A model generated the notes under the pieces. It did no database searches, was not told the DNA's origin, and saw only the letters and a program-made list of their open reading frames with translations. Below are positions 12,287-23,661 of a stretch of 64,000 bases of DNA, in pieces. The stretch comes from Crotalaria pallida (lineage: Eukaryota; Streptophyta; Magnoliopsida; Fabales; Fabaceae): NCBI GenBank assembly GCA_037953625.1, contig CM075653.1:96761639-96825638 (forward strand), in the 5' to 3' direction. The position numbers and the translations under genes were made by a program. Numbering within the stretch: the stretch's first letter is position 1; each line of letters opens with the position of its first letter.

Positions 12287-12379
12287 CCTACGACACACAT
12301 TAAAAAAAACAATAATATATATATTGTCATATGGAAGCCATACCAAATGAGGGTGAGAGGGGAAACAAATGAAATGAGT

Positions 12380-12800
12380 GATATGTCATAATGGTCCCTA
12401 ACTTTTTGGGCGCCGATCAATTTAGCCCCCGAGGTTTTTGAAATTTCAAATTGGTTCCTGAGATTTTTTGAAATTTCAAATTGGTTCCCAAGATTGGAAA
12501 ACGTGAGTCACATTAGTCTCTAACATTAATGGTCGTCAATAATCTTCAACGTGGACTAACATAATGATCAAAATGACGTCGTTTTGGCAAAAAAAAAAAA
12601 GACCGTTGACTATCAGTCAAACTAGTCCTTGTGATTGTGAGCACCAGTCAAATTAGTCCCTGACTTTGTGGACCACTAACGACAGAGAATAATGTGATTC
12701 ACGCTTTGCTATTTCAAGGACTAATTTAAAATTTTGATAATATCAGAAACTAATTTGTCGATGCCCACAAAGTCAGAGACTAATCTGACTTAATTATAAA
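12380..12800. mobile_element. Mutator-like MITE relative, decayed
   Basis: The left end (TGGTCCCTAAC, then GGGCGCCGATCAATTTAG) is matched inversely by the right end (AATTTGTCGATGCCCAC, then GTCAGAGACTAA). The same words form the ends of the better-preserved element at 37914-38186, so the two belong to one family. No clean target duplication here. Confidence 0.5.
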
Positions 12801-13362
12801 ATAAAAAAATAAAAAATTTGAAAAACGTATTTATTTGTTGGGGTCGTATGCTCAAAATTCATTTCATGCAGTAAAACCAATGAAACTAACGCCAAGTAAC
12901 ATAGTTTTATTTGTTTTATAGGCAAAGGTTGTTGTTGTTGTTGTTGTTTTTTTTTTTTTAACCAAGAAAAGAGATATTTTTATTGGAAACCAGTCAGATA
13001 TTCATGCAAGCACACAAGTTAGTTATTATTTTTTATTATTTATATAAAATTTTGTTAATTTCAACCTTTGAAAAAAGATAAAAAATAATAAAAGAGTATT
13101 GAGAAATTCTCCTTGATATATTAAATAGCATATGAAGTTTTTTTAGTTTCTCAAATATGCTAGTAATTTTTTTAATATTTTATTATTTATATAAATTTTT
13201 TAATTTCAACCTTTGAAAAAAGATAAAAATAATAAAAGAGTATTGAGAAATTCTCCTTGATATATTAAATAGCATATGAAGTTTTTTTAGTTTCTCAAAT
13301 ATGCTAGTAATTTTTTTTAAAGTATAAGCACATTCATAACTCTAGTCACTACATGCTCAACT
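12801..13362. other. Non-coding spacer before retroelement S1
   Basis: It contains a GTT repeat followed by poly-T (12928-12959) and the 145-bp tandem duplication at 13031-13320. No gene seen. Confidence 0.5.
13031..13320. repeat. Tandem duplication, period about 145 bp
   Basis: TTTCAACCTTTGAAAAAAGA occurs at 13060 and again at 13205. Both are followed by AGAGTATTGAGAAATTCTCC and TAGCATATGAAG in the same spacing, nearly unchanged, so it is a young local duplication. Confidence 0.9.
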
Positions 13363-15028
13363 TGTTGGAAACCAACAAGAGGCCTAACAATTGAGTAGAG
13401 GGGGGGTGAATAGGAGATTGAAGCTAATATGGCAATTTTTCGATTTATTAAAAATAAACTGATGATGTTCGGTGTTAAAAGAAAACCCGAGCTTCTTTCC
13501 GAGCAGACAAGGTTAAATAATTAACCAATCAGATAAACAAAATGGTTAATCAGTTAACCGAGCTGCTTCAAGGTAGAGCTGGTTTTTAACTTAAGTTCGA
13601 AGAACAACACTCAAAAGGGCCGAGCAAGAAAAATAACAGTTCGAACTTTGATAAATGAAGATTAGCGGAAATAACGTTATGCTTGGCAGTAACAGATAAG
13701 CAGTAAAGAAAGAACACCAGAGATTTATCCTGGTTCACTCTCACCCTGAGAGCTAGTCCAGTCCCCTCTGAAAACCTTTCAGAGAGCTTTCACTAAAAAT
13801 CGATTTTCTGGGTTACAAAGGATTTACAAGAGCCTACCCCTCTAGACCTATCCAGTCAAACGAGTGTACCAAACTCGTGACAAACTACCCACAACAAATC
13901 GACGACCAAAGAACCTCTTTGGAACCTTTGCAAATCGAAGCTTTCTCGATCAGAGACCAACTTCTCACAACAACAAATACAACGAAGAAGATGATGAAAG
14001 TGTATGGCTCCAATTCGAAACACTCTTCGAATATGATGAAAGATTGAATAACAAGAGTGAGTCAATTCTAGAAGGATTTCACAGAGAAGAACTGATTCGA
14101 ACTTAGAGTTAAGATTTGAAAGATTTAAGTCTCTAAGTTCGTATGAAAATCGAATGTTTTTCTTCTCTGTGAGTTTTTGATTTCTGCTCTGTTTTAAAGT
14201 AAAAATGAAAGTTTTTGGTTCTCAGAAAAATGGTTGAAAAGCTATCAAAAACGCTTGTTAACGTTGAAGACCCCCTCTTTTATAGTCTCCTCTTTTCTGC
14301 AGAGAAAGAGAGAAAGAGAGCTGTACGGAGATGGGGTTTCCAACGGTAACATTTAGACAACAGAGCAGTGATGGTGACAGTTCACCAACCTTTGATTTAA
14401 ACTCATTTTGAATTTCAAACTTGTCAGAGCATAGGAGCTAAACCTAGGACTTCTACCCAGACTCAACGGTAATAAAAAGTACGGAACAGTTGAGCAGAGT
14501 CCGAAGGTTGAAGACGATGCATTGTTGAAGACGATGAACAGAGATTGCCGAGCTTTTGGCTTTGATCGAGCTTGGTGTTTCTGAGCTTGATCTGAGCGTC
14601 GGCAAATAGTCAAGTTTAGAACGATCAACCCGAGCTTATTTACTCTATAAGATGCTGTGGCTGTTTCGAGCTTAATCCGAGCGAATACCGAGCAAATCAT
14701 CATCCGAGCTTACTGCCTTGAAATGAAGAACCGAGCTTGCAAACTTGGATGAACTTTGGCCTTGATCACGGGCCGAGTCAAATCCGAGCTTGAGCTACAA
14801 AAGCTGACTTGATGCAGGTAGCGAAGAACCCTAGTTTTCCGAGCTTCTGCCGAGCCTCTGCCTTTGGCGGAACGCATACGCAAAACAAAGATTTCGAGCC
14901 TCTGCAGAGCTTGTGCCTTTAGCTGAACGCTTGCGCTGATAAGTTTGACTTGTCTAACGCTAAGCATAAGCCGAGTCTGTTTATTTGACATCATCAAAAG
15001 TTCTTTGATTCTTCATTGTGAGTCTACA
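13363..15028 (-). repeat. 3' LTR of Sirevirus S1
   Basis: The 1666-bp LTR reads, in element orientation, from TGTAGACTC to TTTCCAACA. A TATA-type box (TATAAAAG) and a GA-rich block lie about 750 bp in. The stretch 14540-14960 is dense in CGAGC/GAGCTT words. It differs from the 5' LTR by scattered substitutions and one length change in a G run near 13399. Confidence 0.93.
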
Positions 15029-15825
15029 ATCTCCCCCTTTTTGATGATGACAAATATTCTTTAACAGTTTGTTGCTTTTTGTGTTCTCCCCCTGACTGTA
15101 TGCTCGTAAGCTGATTTGACTTGACACTGATTGGAATTTGCTCGAAAATACACCACATGTTGCACATGAAAATGCACTTATCAGATCTTTCTCCCCCTTC
15201 CACTTGTTGAAAGAATGTAAAAATGTGGAGCAGGAGCAGCTCGTCAAACACTCCCCTTGAATTTATGCTCGCAAAATCTGAAACATCAAAAACAAACAAC
15301 AGACACACCTTTCTCCCCCTTTTGGCATGATCAAAAAGGAGCCAAAGATTAAGCACATTCGCCAAGAGAGAGAAATAAAAACTAAAAAAAGATTAAGCCC
15401 TTTCTCCCCCTTTTTGGAAGAAAAAGAGATTAACATTTTTCTGTACCACTTGTTAGTAATGAACCACTTGTTGATTTAAAAAAAAAAACTGTTCTCCCCC
15501 TTAAGACTTTAAAATGATAACCAAGGAAGAAAATTTTCATGATCCTCGTTCTCCCCCTTTAACAGTGAAAGCATGCTTCTCATCCGAGAAGTTGAAAAGG
15601 TAAGGGTGAGAATGACGAATAACATAATATGAAAGTTCAAATATTAAAAACAGCACTCTTCTCCCCTTAGATAAAAAAAATTAGAGGAAGGGAAGAAGTT
15701 TTGAAGGATGTGAAATTTCAGGAAATTTAAACAAATACACAATTGAACGTAAAGATCGAGACTATGAAGGTGATCAAAATTTATGATATACTGAAAACCA
15801 AGCTCATGCCGAGCATATGCTAAAC
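15029..15825 (-). promoter_or_regulatory. Non-coding block with nine polypurine-tract-like repeats
   Basis: Between the end of pol and the 3' LTR, the motif CTCCCC (GGGGAG on the element strand) with a T-rich tail occurs at about 15031, 15086, 15191, 15251, 15313, 15404, 15494, 15551 and 15661. The copy touching the LTR is the presumed functional plus-strand primer. Repeated polypurine tracts here are a described Sirevirus trait. No envelope-like ORF is present in this element, unlike S2. Confidence 0.8.
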
Positions 15826-18800
15826 TTATCCAGGATTCCGAGCTTGCGCTGAGCACACACTGGATTCGTCTAGAATGTCGAGCTCACGCCGAATTTTATA
15901 AAGAGTTTCCCTCGGCAAAGGTTTAGTAAACACATCGGCTAATTGATTTTCAGTACTTACAAATTCTATGACACAGTCACCTTTTTGAACATGATCTCGA
16001 AGAAAATGATGCCTAATTTCAATGTGTTTTGTTCGAGAGTGATACACTGGATTCTTAGTTAGATTGATTGCACTTGTATTGTCACATTTGATAGGAATGT
16101 GATCTAAAATTAAGCCAAAATCTGATAACTGTTGTTTCATCCAAAGAATTTGAGCACAGCAATTACCAGCAGCAATGTATTCGGCCTCAGCTGTTGACAA
16201 AGCAACGCAAACTTGCTTTTTAGAAAACCACGACACAAGGGAACTGCCGAGCAAATGACAAGTTCCACTTGTGCTTTTTCGGTCAAGCTTGCACCCAGTA
16301 AAATCTGAGTCCGAATACCCAATCAAACTAAGATTGGCATCCCTAGGATACCACAGACCAGTGTTCACAGTTCCTTTTAAATATTTAAAAATTCGCTTAA
16401 CCGCCGAAAGATGAGATTCTTTGGGATTAGCTTGAAAACGAGCACATAAACAAACACTGAACATAATATCTGGCCGAGACGCAGTCAAATATAGAAGGCT
16501 TCCTATCATGCCTCTATATTTGCTCACATCCACAGCTTTACCTGATTCATCCTTGCCGAGATAGCTGGATGTGCTCATGGGAGTGGCAGCTTCTTTGCAA
16601 TTTTCTAAGCCAAATTTCTTGAGGAGTGCCTTGCAGTATTTTCCTTGATGCACAAAGGTTCCTTCATCAACTTGCTTTATTTGCAGCCCAAGGAAGAATG
16701 TGAGTTCTCCCATCATCGACATCTCGAATTCACCTTGCATTGATTCAGAGAACTTCTTGCAAAGAGACATGTTAGTAGCACCGAAAATTATATCATCAAC
16801 ATAAACTTGTACTAACAATATGTCCTTTTTGGATTTATAAATGAATAGAGTTGTGTCAACCTTCCCTCTCTCAAACCCTTGTTCGAGTAAAAATGAGCTC
16901 AAACGATCATACCAAGCTCTCGGAGCTTGTTTCAAACCGTAAAGAGCCTTTTTGAGTTTAAATACATGGTTTGGATATTCAAAATTTTCAAAGCCAAGAG
17001 GTTGTTTCACATATACTTCTTCATTTATGAAGCCATTTAAGAAAGCACTCTTTACATCCATTTGAAAAAGGGTGAAATTCATAATAGATGCAAAAGCAAG
17101 TAAAATTCGGATTGCTTCAAGCCTAGCAACTGGAGCGAAGGTTTCATCATAATCGATACCTTCCTCTTGGTTGTAGCCTTGAGCAACTAATCTTGCTTTG
17201 TTTCTTATAATTGAGCCTAATTCATCTGTTTTATTTCTGAAAATCCATTTCAAGCCAATTATCGTATGATCATTGGGCCGAGGAACCAATTCCCAGACAT
17301 CATTTCTGATGAATTGATTTAGTTCCTCTTGCATGGCAATCGCCCAATGTTCATCATCAATTTCTTGATCAATCGAATTAGGTTCAATTTGAGAAACAAA
17401 GGAAGCGAAATTGCAAAAGTTCTGAATAGAACGATGAGTTAAAACTCCCTTATTCAAGTCACCGAGCACATTCTCTATCGGATGGTCCTTGACTCTCTTC
17501 CAGGCTGGACTGAGTTCAAACTGCTCTGCTCGGCTTGGAATGAGTTCGGACTGACTATTTTGAATTTGGCTCGGACTGAGTTCGGTTTGTTCCTTGTTTG
17601 TTTGGCTCGGAACAAGCTCGTCCCTCCGATCTTTGTCTTCAGCAGTTTCATCCTTTTGAGCTCTTTCAGTTGTTGTGCTCGGATCGAGTTCAGCCATATG
17701 ATGATCCTCTCTATCTGCACAACTAACATTGTCTCTCCGAGGAGACTCATCAAATACCACATGCACGGACTCTTCCACAGTGGAGGTCCTTTTGTTAAAA
17801 ACTCTAAATGCTTTACTATGAGTAGAATAACCCAAAAATATTCCTTCATCGGCTTTAGAATCAAATTTGCCGAGATGCTCTTTTCCATTGTTTAAAATGA
17901 AGACTTTGCAGCCAAATGTATGGAAATGAGAAATTTTTGGTTTTCTACCCTTATAAAGTTCATATGGAGTTTTCTTTAAAATTGGTCTGATGAGGATGCG
18001 ATTCATTACATAGCAAGTTGTGTTCACCGCATCGGCCCAGAAATAATGTGGTAAATTGTATTCATTTAGCATGGTTCGGGCTAGTTCTTCTAGAACTCGT
18101 TTTTTCCGTTCCACAACTCCGTTTTGTTCGGGAGTCCGAGGAGCAGAAAACTGATGTTCTATTCCGAACTTAGAACAAAACTTGTCAAATTTGTAGTTCT
18201 CAAACTCACCGCCATGGTCTGTTCGGATTACAACTACTTTTTGGTTAGCTTGGTTTTGGAGTTGCTTGACAAGATCTTTAAAAGTTTCAAAAGTTTCACT
18301 TTTTGATTTTAAAAATAAAGTCCATGTAAACCTGGAAAAGTCATCTACAATTACTAAGGCATAGAGATTGCCACCAAAGCTTTTGACTTGTGATGGTCCG
18401 AACAAATCCATGTGTAACATTTCCAACGGATGCGTTGTCGAGACCATCAACTTAGATGGAAAATCGTTTTTCTTTTTGATCGGTTTGCACTTCTTGCATG
18501 AAGAGCAGACTCCCTCAATGTTAAAATTTAGCTTTGGTAAACCAATCACTAATTCTTTTGATTGTAGTTTCTTTAACTGGTTTACATTTATATGAGTTGT
18601 CCTTCTATGCCATAACCATGTGTCACTTTCTTTGCTAACCATGCAAGTGGTTACAAAAGAGGTGATTTCATTCAAATCAACCAAATAAGTATTGTTAAAT
18701 CGTTTTCCAACAAATTTGACAGAGTTGTCCTCGTCACTTTTAATAATGCAATGGGTAGAGGTAAAAACAACATGGTTACCAATATCACAAAGTTGGCTAA

Positions 18801-19041
18801 TACTTAAAAGATTGTGTTCTAGCCCTTTTACAAGTAAAACATTATTGATAACCAAGTTGGCAGAGTTACTGACTTTACTTTCACCCAATATTTTACCTCG
18901 GTTGTTATCACCATAAGTGACGTAGCCCTTATCTGAATGTGAAAGTTCAATGAATAGATTTTTGTCCCCCGTCATGTGCTTCGAGCATCCACTGTCAAGG
19001 TACCATCGGCTCTCTTTTGCTTGGAAGCACACCTGCTTCAC
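15826..19041 (-). CDS. pol: Copia-type Pol polyprotein of S1 (protease, integrase, RT, RNase H), intact
   Basis: An uninterrupted frame of 1071 codons. Order: aspartic protease (YLDSGCSKHMTGD near residue 14), integrase zinc-binding HHCC region, integrase core with HMDLFGP, RTDHGGEF and the final Glu in NGVVE (D,D35E), reverse transcriptase with QMDVKSAFLNG and YVDDIIFGA, and RNase H with YSDSDFTGC and STAEAEYIA. Protease-integrase-RT-RNaseH order is Ty1/copia. No ATG is at the start; the frame opens at a GTG eight bases past the gag stop and is +1 relative to gag, so expression needs a shift, re-initiation or splicing. Confidence 0.93.
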   Translation of the reverse strand: MKQVCFQAKESRWYLDSGCSKHMTGDKNLFIELSHSDKGYVTYGDNNRGKILGESKVSNSANLVINNVLLVKGLEHNLLSISQLCDIGNHVVFTSTHCIIKSDEDNSVKFVGKRFNNTYLVDLNEITSFVTTCMVSKESDTWLWHRRTTHINVNQLKKLQSKELVIGLPKLNFNIEGVCSSCKKCKPIKKKNDFPSKLMVSTTHPLEMLHMDLFGPSQVKSFGGNLYALVIVDDFSRFTWTLFLKSKSETFETFKDLVKQLQNQANQKVVVIRTDHGGEFENYKFDKFCSKFGIEHQFSAPRTPEQNGVVERKKRVLEELARTMLNEYNLPHYFWADAVNTTCYVMNRILIRPILKKTPYELYKGRKPKISHFHTFGCKVFILNNGKEHLGKFDSKADEGIFLGYSTHSKAFRVFNKRTSTVEESVHVVFDESPRRDNVSCADREDHHMAELDPSTTTERAQKDETAEDKDRRDELVPSQTNKEQTELSPSQIQNSQSELIPSRAEQFELSPAWKRVKDHPIENVLGDLNKGVLTHRSIQNFCNFASFVSQIEPNSIDQEIDDEHWAIAMQEELNQFIRNDVWELVPRPNDHTIIGLKWIFRNKTDELGSIIRNKARLVAQGYNQEEGIDYDETFAPVARLEAIRILLAFASIMNFTLFQMDVKSAFLNGFINEEVYVKQPLGFENFEYPNHVFKLKKALYGLKQAPRAWYDRLSSFLLEQGFERGKVDTTLFIYKSKKDILLVQVYVDDIIFGATNMSLCKKFSESMQGEFEMSMMGELTFFLGLQIKQVDEGTFVHQGKYCKALLKKFGLENCKEAATPMSTSSYLGKDESGKAVDVSKYRGMIGSLLYLTASRPDIMFSVCLCARFQANPKESHLSAVKRIFKYLKGTVNTGLWYPRDANLSLIGYSDSDFTGCKLDRKSTSGTCHLLGSSLVSWFSKKQVCVALSTAEAEYIAAGNCCAQILWMKQQLSDFGLILDHIPIKCDNTSAINLTKNPVYHSRTKHIEIRHHFLRDHVQKGDCVIEFVSTENQLADVFTKPLPRETLYKIRRELDILDESSVCSAQARNPG

Positions 19042-19048
19042 AAAAATA

Positions 19049-21046
19049 TTACTTCTTTGATTCGGGTACCCAAATTATTTTGGGTCCCTGGGGGTTAGCA
19101 GTTGGATCTTTCTTTTTGACTACCCAAACAAAGTTGCCCTTGGTTACACCGTGACGTCGGATTTTACATTCATTGGGTGTATGACCATGAAGGCCACAGT
19201 AGGAGCAACTCGGCCGTTTTGAGTTATTAAAGTTTGAGACATAGCCGAGTTTCCTTACTGCTTTCTTCTTGGTCTGAGTGTAGCCGAGGCCAGTTTTGTT
19301 CGAGTAGTTCCTATGTTCGGCTAAAAGCCGATCAAACAAGCCATCACTCTTGATGACAGTTGCACTTTTAAATTTTAGGTCAGAAATTTCCTTTTCATAT
19401 TTAGTGCAGCAATCAAGATTTTCATTTTTCAACTGAGTGATAGTGTTTTCTAATGAATCGTTTCTGCTTTTCAGAATTTCAATTGAATTTTCCAAATCAA
19501 GAACTTGCTCTTTGTATTTTGAAAGACTGAGTTTCAACTTAATGAAATTTTTAGCAAGCTTCTTGAATTCGGTTTGCATTTCAAGATAAGCATAATACAA
19601 TTCATCAGAGTCATTAAATTCAGATTCAGAGTCAGAATCAGATGTAGAGGTTACCTCAGTGTTTTTATGTTCGAACATTGTTCGGCTGGCTGAGGTTTCC
19701 TCGCTGTGTTTTCCCATTAGGCATTTTAAATTTGATCTTTGATTAATTGTGCCAAAAGTTGAGCTCGATGAGTCTTCTTGATCGGTATATCTGAGACTCG
19801 AACAAGCTTTCTCATCTTCACACTCCGAGCAAGAGTCATATACAGGGAGATCTTGTTCATCTATTCTGAGTGATGAGCTCGATACTTCCTTTTCACGGTT
19901 TGAGCACCATTCTTGCTCGGGGCTCGTTTGGCTCGGGCTTCTGAACACAGTTTCCCTTCCAATTAAGCACAGAATTGCTTTTTCTTCTTCATCGCCTGAG
20001 CTGGAGCTTGAGCTGGTATTGTTGTTGGGTGCATCCCATACTATGTAAGCTCTCTTCTTCTTGTGGTCTTTGTTCTTCTTTATTTCTTCACCACTTTGCT
20101 TTTGTAATCTTGGACAGTAAGTTCTAATGTGACCTGCTTCACCACATTCGTGGCATCTAACTCGGTCTTTTGAACTTGAGCCTTTGTGGTGAGTGCTTCT
20201 GGTATCTCTTGCTCTGTTTGTGAAGTTCTTTTTGCCTTTAAAAAATTTGCTGAACTTCCTGACCATGAGACCAAAGTCTTCCTCATCCATGTCCGAGCAG
20301 GACTCATCTTCAGAGGATTCTTTGGTTGCCTTTATAGCAACTTTGAGGGAAATTCCCTTCTTCTTCTTATCAGATTCTTCATGCATGGTCAGTCTGCCGA
20401 GCTCCATCTCATGCTCTTGCAGCTTGCCGAAGAAAGTGGCTATACTCATTGTGTCCAAGTCTTTAGCTTCCATGATGGCAGTGACCTTCGGCTGCCATTC
20501 TCTGCTAAGACATCTAAGCACTTTGTTTGTTATCTTTGCATTTTGAAAAGTTTTGCCGAGAGCATTAAGATGGTTTATGATATGAGTAAACCGTTTCTGC
20601 AAATCATTTATATTTTCATTTGGCAGCATTCAGAATAGCTCATATTCATGCATCAGAGTATTTAATCTTGCTCGTCTGACCTCACTTGTCCCTTCATGAG
20701 TAAGTTGTAGAATGTCCCACATTTCTTTAGCAGATTTGCAACTTGACACTCAAAAGAATTCATCGTAGGACAAAGCTGAGGTGATGATGTTTGTAGCTTT
20801 TAAATCGAAAGATACTTTTCTTTTGTCATCATCATCCCAACTTTCCCACGGGATTTCTACAACTTCATCATTAATTTTTCTTTTAGGGACAAATGACCCA
20901 TTTTCAATAGATTTCCAAATTTCCATATCTATGGCTTCAATGAAAATTTTCATTCGAGCTTTCCAATAAGCATAACCCTCACCATTGAATAGTGGTGGTC
21001 TGTTTATAGAAGAGCCTTCACCTCCGAAGGGATTGTTAGTAGCCAT
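19049..21046 (-). pseudogene. gag: Gag of S1, broken by two in-frame TGA codons
   Basis: One frame runs from the ATG at 21046 to the TAA at 19049-19051 (666 codons), but TGA codons interrupt it at 20750-20752 and 20630-20632. Flanking sequence still aligns with gag of S2 across both, without a frameshift. Visible parts: an N-terminal gag domain (NGEGYAYWKARM), a CCHC knuckle CHECGEAGHIRTYC, an acidic Ser-rich stretch, a probable coiled coil, and a second knuckle CSYCGLHGHTPNEC near the C-terminus. Both TGAs sit where C-to-T decay of a methylated CGA would give TGA, which is inference. This copy probably needs Gag in trans. Confidence 0.88.
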
Positions 21047-21101
21047 TCGGTTTCCTCAAGGATCTTTTCGAAAAAGTTTTTACACTCGATCTTTCGACCG
21101 A

Positions 21102-21113
21102 GCTCTGATACCA
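21102..21113 (-). promoter_or_regulatory. Primer-binding site of S1 (initiator Met tRNA)
   Basis: TGGTATCAGAGC on the minus strand, two bases inside the 5' LTR, complementary to the 3' end of plant initiator Met tRNA. The match extends a few bases further into TCGG. Confidence 0.92.
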
Positions 21114-21115
21114 CT

Positions 21116-22780
21116 TGTTGGAAACCAACAAGAGGCCTAACAATCGAGTAGAGGGGGGTGAATAGGAGATTGAAGCTAATATGGCAATTTTTCGATTTAT
21201 TAAAAATAAACTGATGATGTTCGGTGTTAAAAGAAAACCTGAGCTTCTTTCCGAGCAGACAAGGTTAAATAATTAACCAATCAGATACACAAAATGGTTA
21301 ATCAGTTAACCGAGCTGCTTCAAGGTAGAGCTGGTTTTTAACTTAAGTTCGAAGAACAACACTCAAAAGGGCCGAGCAAGAAAAATAACAGTTCGAACTT
21401 TGATAAATGAAGATTAGCGGAAATAACGTTATGCTTGGCAGTAACAGATAAGCAGTAAAGAAAGAACACCAGAGATTTATCCTGGTTCACTCTCACCCTG
21501 AGAGCTAGTCCAGTCCCCTCTGAAAACCTTTCAGAGAGCTTTCACTAAAAATCGATTTTCTGGGTTACAAAGGATTTACAAGAGCCTACCCCTCTAGACC
21601 TATCCAGTCAAACGAGTGTACCAAACTCGTGACAAACTACCCACAACAAATCGACGACCAAAGAACCTCTTTGGAACCTTTGCAAATCGAAGCTTTCTCG
21701 ATCAGAGACCAACTTCTCACAACAGCAAATACAACGAAGAAGATGATGAAAGTGTATGGCTCCAATTCGAAACACTCTTCGAATATGATGAAAGATTGAA
21801 TAACAAGAGTGAGTCAATTCTAGAAGGATTTCACAGAGAAGAACTGATTAGAACTTAGAGTTAAGATTTGAAAGATTTAAGTCTCTAAGTTCGTATGAAA
21901 TTCGAATGTTTTTCTTCTCTGTGAGTTTTTGATTTCTGCTCTGTTTTAAAGTAAAAATGAAAGTTTTTGGTTCTCAGAAAAATGGTTGAAAAGCTATCAA
22001 AAACGCTTGTTAACGTTGAAGACCCCCTCTTTTATAGTCTCCTCTTTTCTGCAGAGAAAGAGAGAAAGAGAGCTGTGCGGAGATGGGGTTTCCAATGGTA
22101 ACATTTAGACAGCAGAGCAGTGATGGTGACAGTTCACCAAACTTTGATTTAAACTCATTTTGAATTTCAAACTTGTCAGAGCATAGGAGCTAAACCTAGG
22201 ACTTCTACCCAGACTCAACGGTAATAAAAAGTACGGAACAGTTGAGCAGAGTCCGAAGGTTGAAGACGATGCATTGTTGAAGACGATGAACAGAGATTGC
22301 CGAGCTTTTGGCTTTGATCGAGCTTGGTGTTTCTGAGCTTGATCTGAGCGTCGGCAAATAGTCAAGTTTAGAACGATCAACCCGAGCTTATTTACTCTAT
22401 AAGATGTTGTGGCTGTTTCGAGCTTAATCCGAGCGAATACCGAGCAAATCATCATCCGAGCTTACTGCCTTGAAATGAAGAACCGAGCTTGCAAACTTGG
22501 ATGAACTATGGCCTTGATCACGGGCCGAGTCAAATCCGAGCTTGAGCTACAAAAGCTGACTTGATGCAGGTAGCGAAGAACCATAGTTTTCCGAGCTTCT
22601 GCTGAGCCTCTGCCTTTGGCGGAACGCATACGCAAAACAAAGATTCCGAGCCTCTGCAGAGCTTGTGCCTTTAGCTGAACGCTTGCGCTGATAAGTTTGA
22701 CTTGTCTAACGCTAAGCATAAGCCGAGTCTGTTTATTTGACATCATCAAAAGTTCTTTGATTCTTCATTGTGAGTCTACA
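21116..22780 (-). repeat. 5' LTR of Sirevirus S1
   Basis: A 1665-bp direct repeat of 13363-15028, about 99% identical by eye. As the 5' copy it should drive transcription leftward. Confidence 0.93.
22029..22036 (-). promoter_or_regulatory. TATA box of the S1 5' LTR
   Basis: TATAAAAG on the minus strand, followed by a G-rich stretch. It is the only strong TATA-type motif I see in the central LTR, and the same octamer is conserved in the other LTR. Confidence 0.6.
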
Positions 22781-22785
22781 CAACC

Positions 22786-23661
22786 AACTTCATTCGCAAC
22801 CATAAAACACCTTGTAAAAAATGTTTTTGAGTCACGAAATGCTCACCAATAATAAAAATGTATTCTATAAAAAAAATAAAAATGTATAGTATGAGCGAGT
22901 GAATATTGAGCTGGAACAAGAACAAAATATAACAAAAATGAAGGAAAAAAAAGTATTTTTTGGCATGTCTATCCAGGAATTTTTAGATTCAGTCAATAAA
23001 TTTAATTAGTTCCATTTTGTGAACATAAATTAAAAAGAGTTTATAACTTTTAAAAATGAGCTTGTAGTTTTTGAAAATAGTGTTTAGAAAGTTACTTAAA
23101 GTAGTTTTCAAGAAGTTAAACTAACTTTTAATAGTTCATATACCAATTACACTCTAAAAAAATTTCAAATTAAAGATTTTGTGATATATGGATTAAATAA
23201 TTATAATTTAAAATTAATCAATTATTAATTTAAAAATTTTATACGTTATTGATTAATTAATTAACTATTTATTTAATAAATAAAATAACTAAAATGAATA
23301 AATTAAAATATAATATAATATAATGTAATATAATATAGTATAATATAATATAATGGTTCATATCTTTTATGGTCATTTAATAATTTTAAATTACTTCAAA
23401 AACTAGTTTTGCCGAACAACACTATTTTAAACAGTAAGCTAAACAACTACAATCTCATAATTCTCAGCTAACTTCACAACTAGAAACTACAAGTTTACAC
23501 TTATAAGTTACAAATTCATAATTATAAGTTAGTTTTGCCGAACAATCAAAGTCTATATCTTCGAAAAAGAAGATTTTTTAAAATTTTCTATATAAAAAGA
23601 AAAATTAATATGCAAATCTCATTATTAAAATTAAAGAAATGAATTACATGAAAAACTAATA
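22786..23661. other. Non-coding region upstream of GRF9
   Basis: It includes an imperfect TAATATAATA minisatellite (about 23305-23355) and words GTTTTGCCGAACAA repeated at about 23407 and 23530, probably from an old MITE. No gene seen. Confidence 0.5.

Larger units (their letters stand above)
13363..22780 (-). mobile_element. Complete Sirevirus-type Ty1/copia retrotransposon S1
   Basis: A 9.4-kb element on the minus strand: 5' LTR (22780-21116), primer-binding site for initiator Met tRNA, broken gag, intact pol, a purine-tract-rich non-coding block, and 3' LTR (15028-13363). Flanking pentamers are CAACT (13358-13362) and CAACC (22781-22785), a 5-bp target duplication with one mismatch. Gag carries two CCHC knuckles, and several polypurine tracts precede the 3' LTR; both, with the large size, point to the Sirevirus (SIRE/Maximus) lineage. 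The LTRs differ at roughly 16 of about 1665 positions by eye, so the insertion is recent. Confidence 0.93.

Noticed and set aside
13856..15365. ORFs of 69-116 codons in the S1 LTR and the adjacent block (also repeated in the other LTR)
   Set aside because: Non-coding LTR and polypurine-rich sequence; frames are short and show no domain.
17475..17895. 137-codon ORFs on both strands inside S1 pol
   Set aside because: Out-of-frame shadows of the intact Pol frame.
15826..19041. Calling S1 a Ty3/gypsy element because of its size
   Set aside because: Integrase precedes reverse transcriptase in pol, which is the Ty1/copia order.
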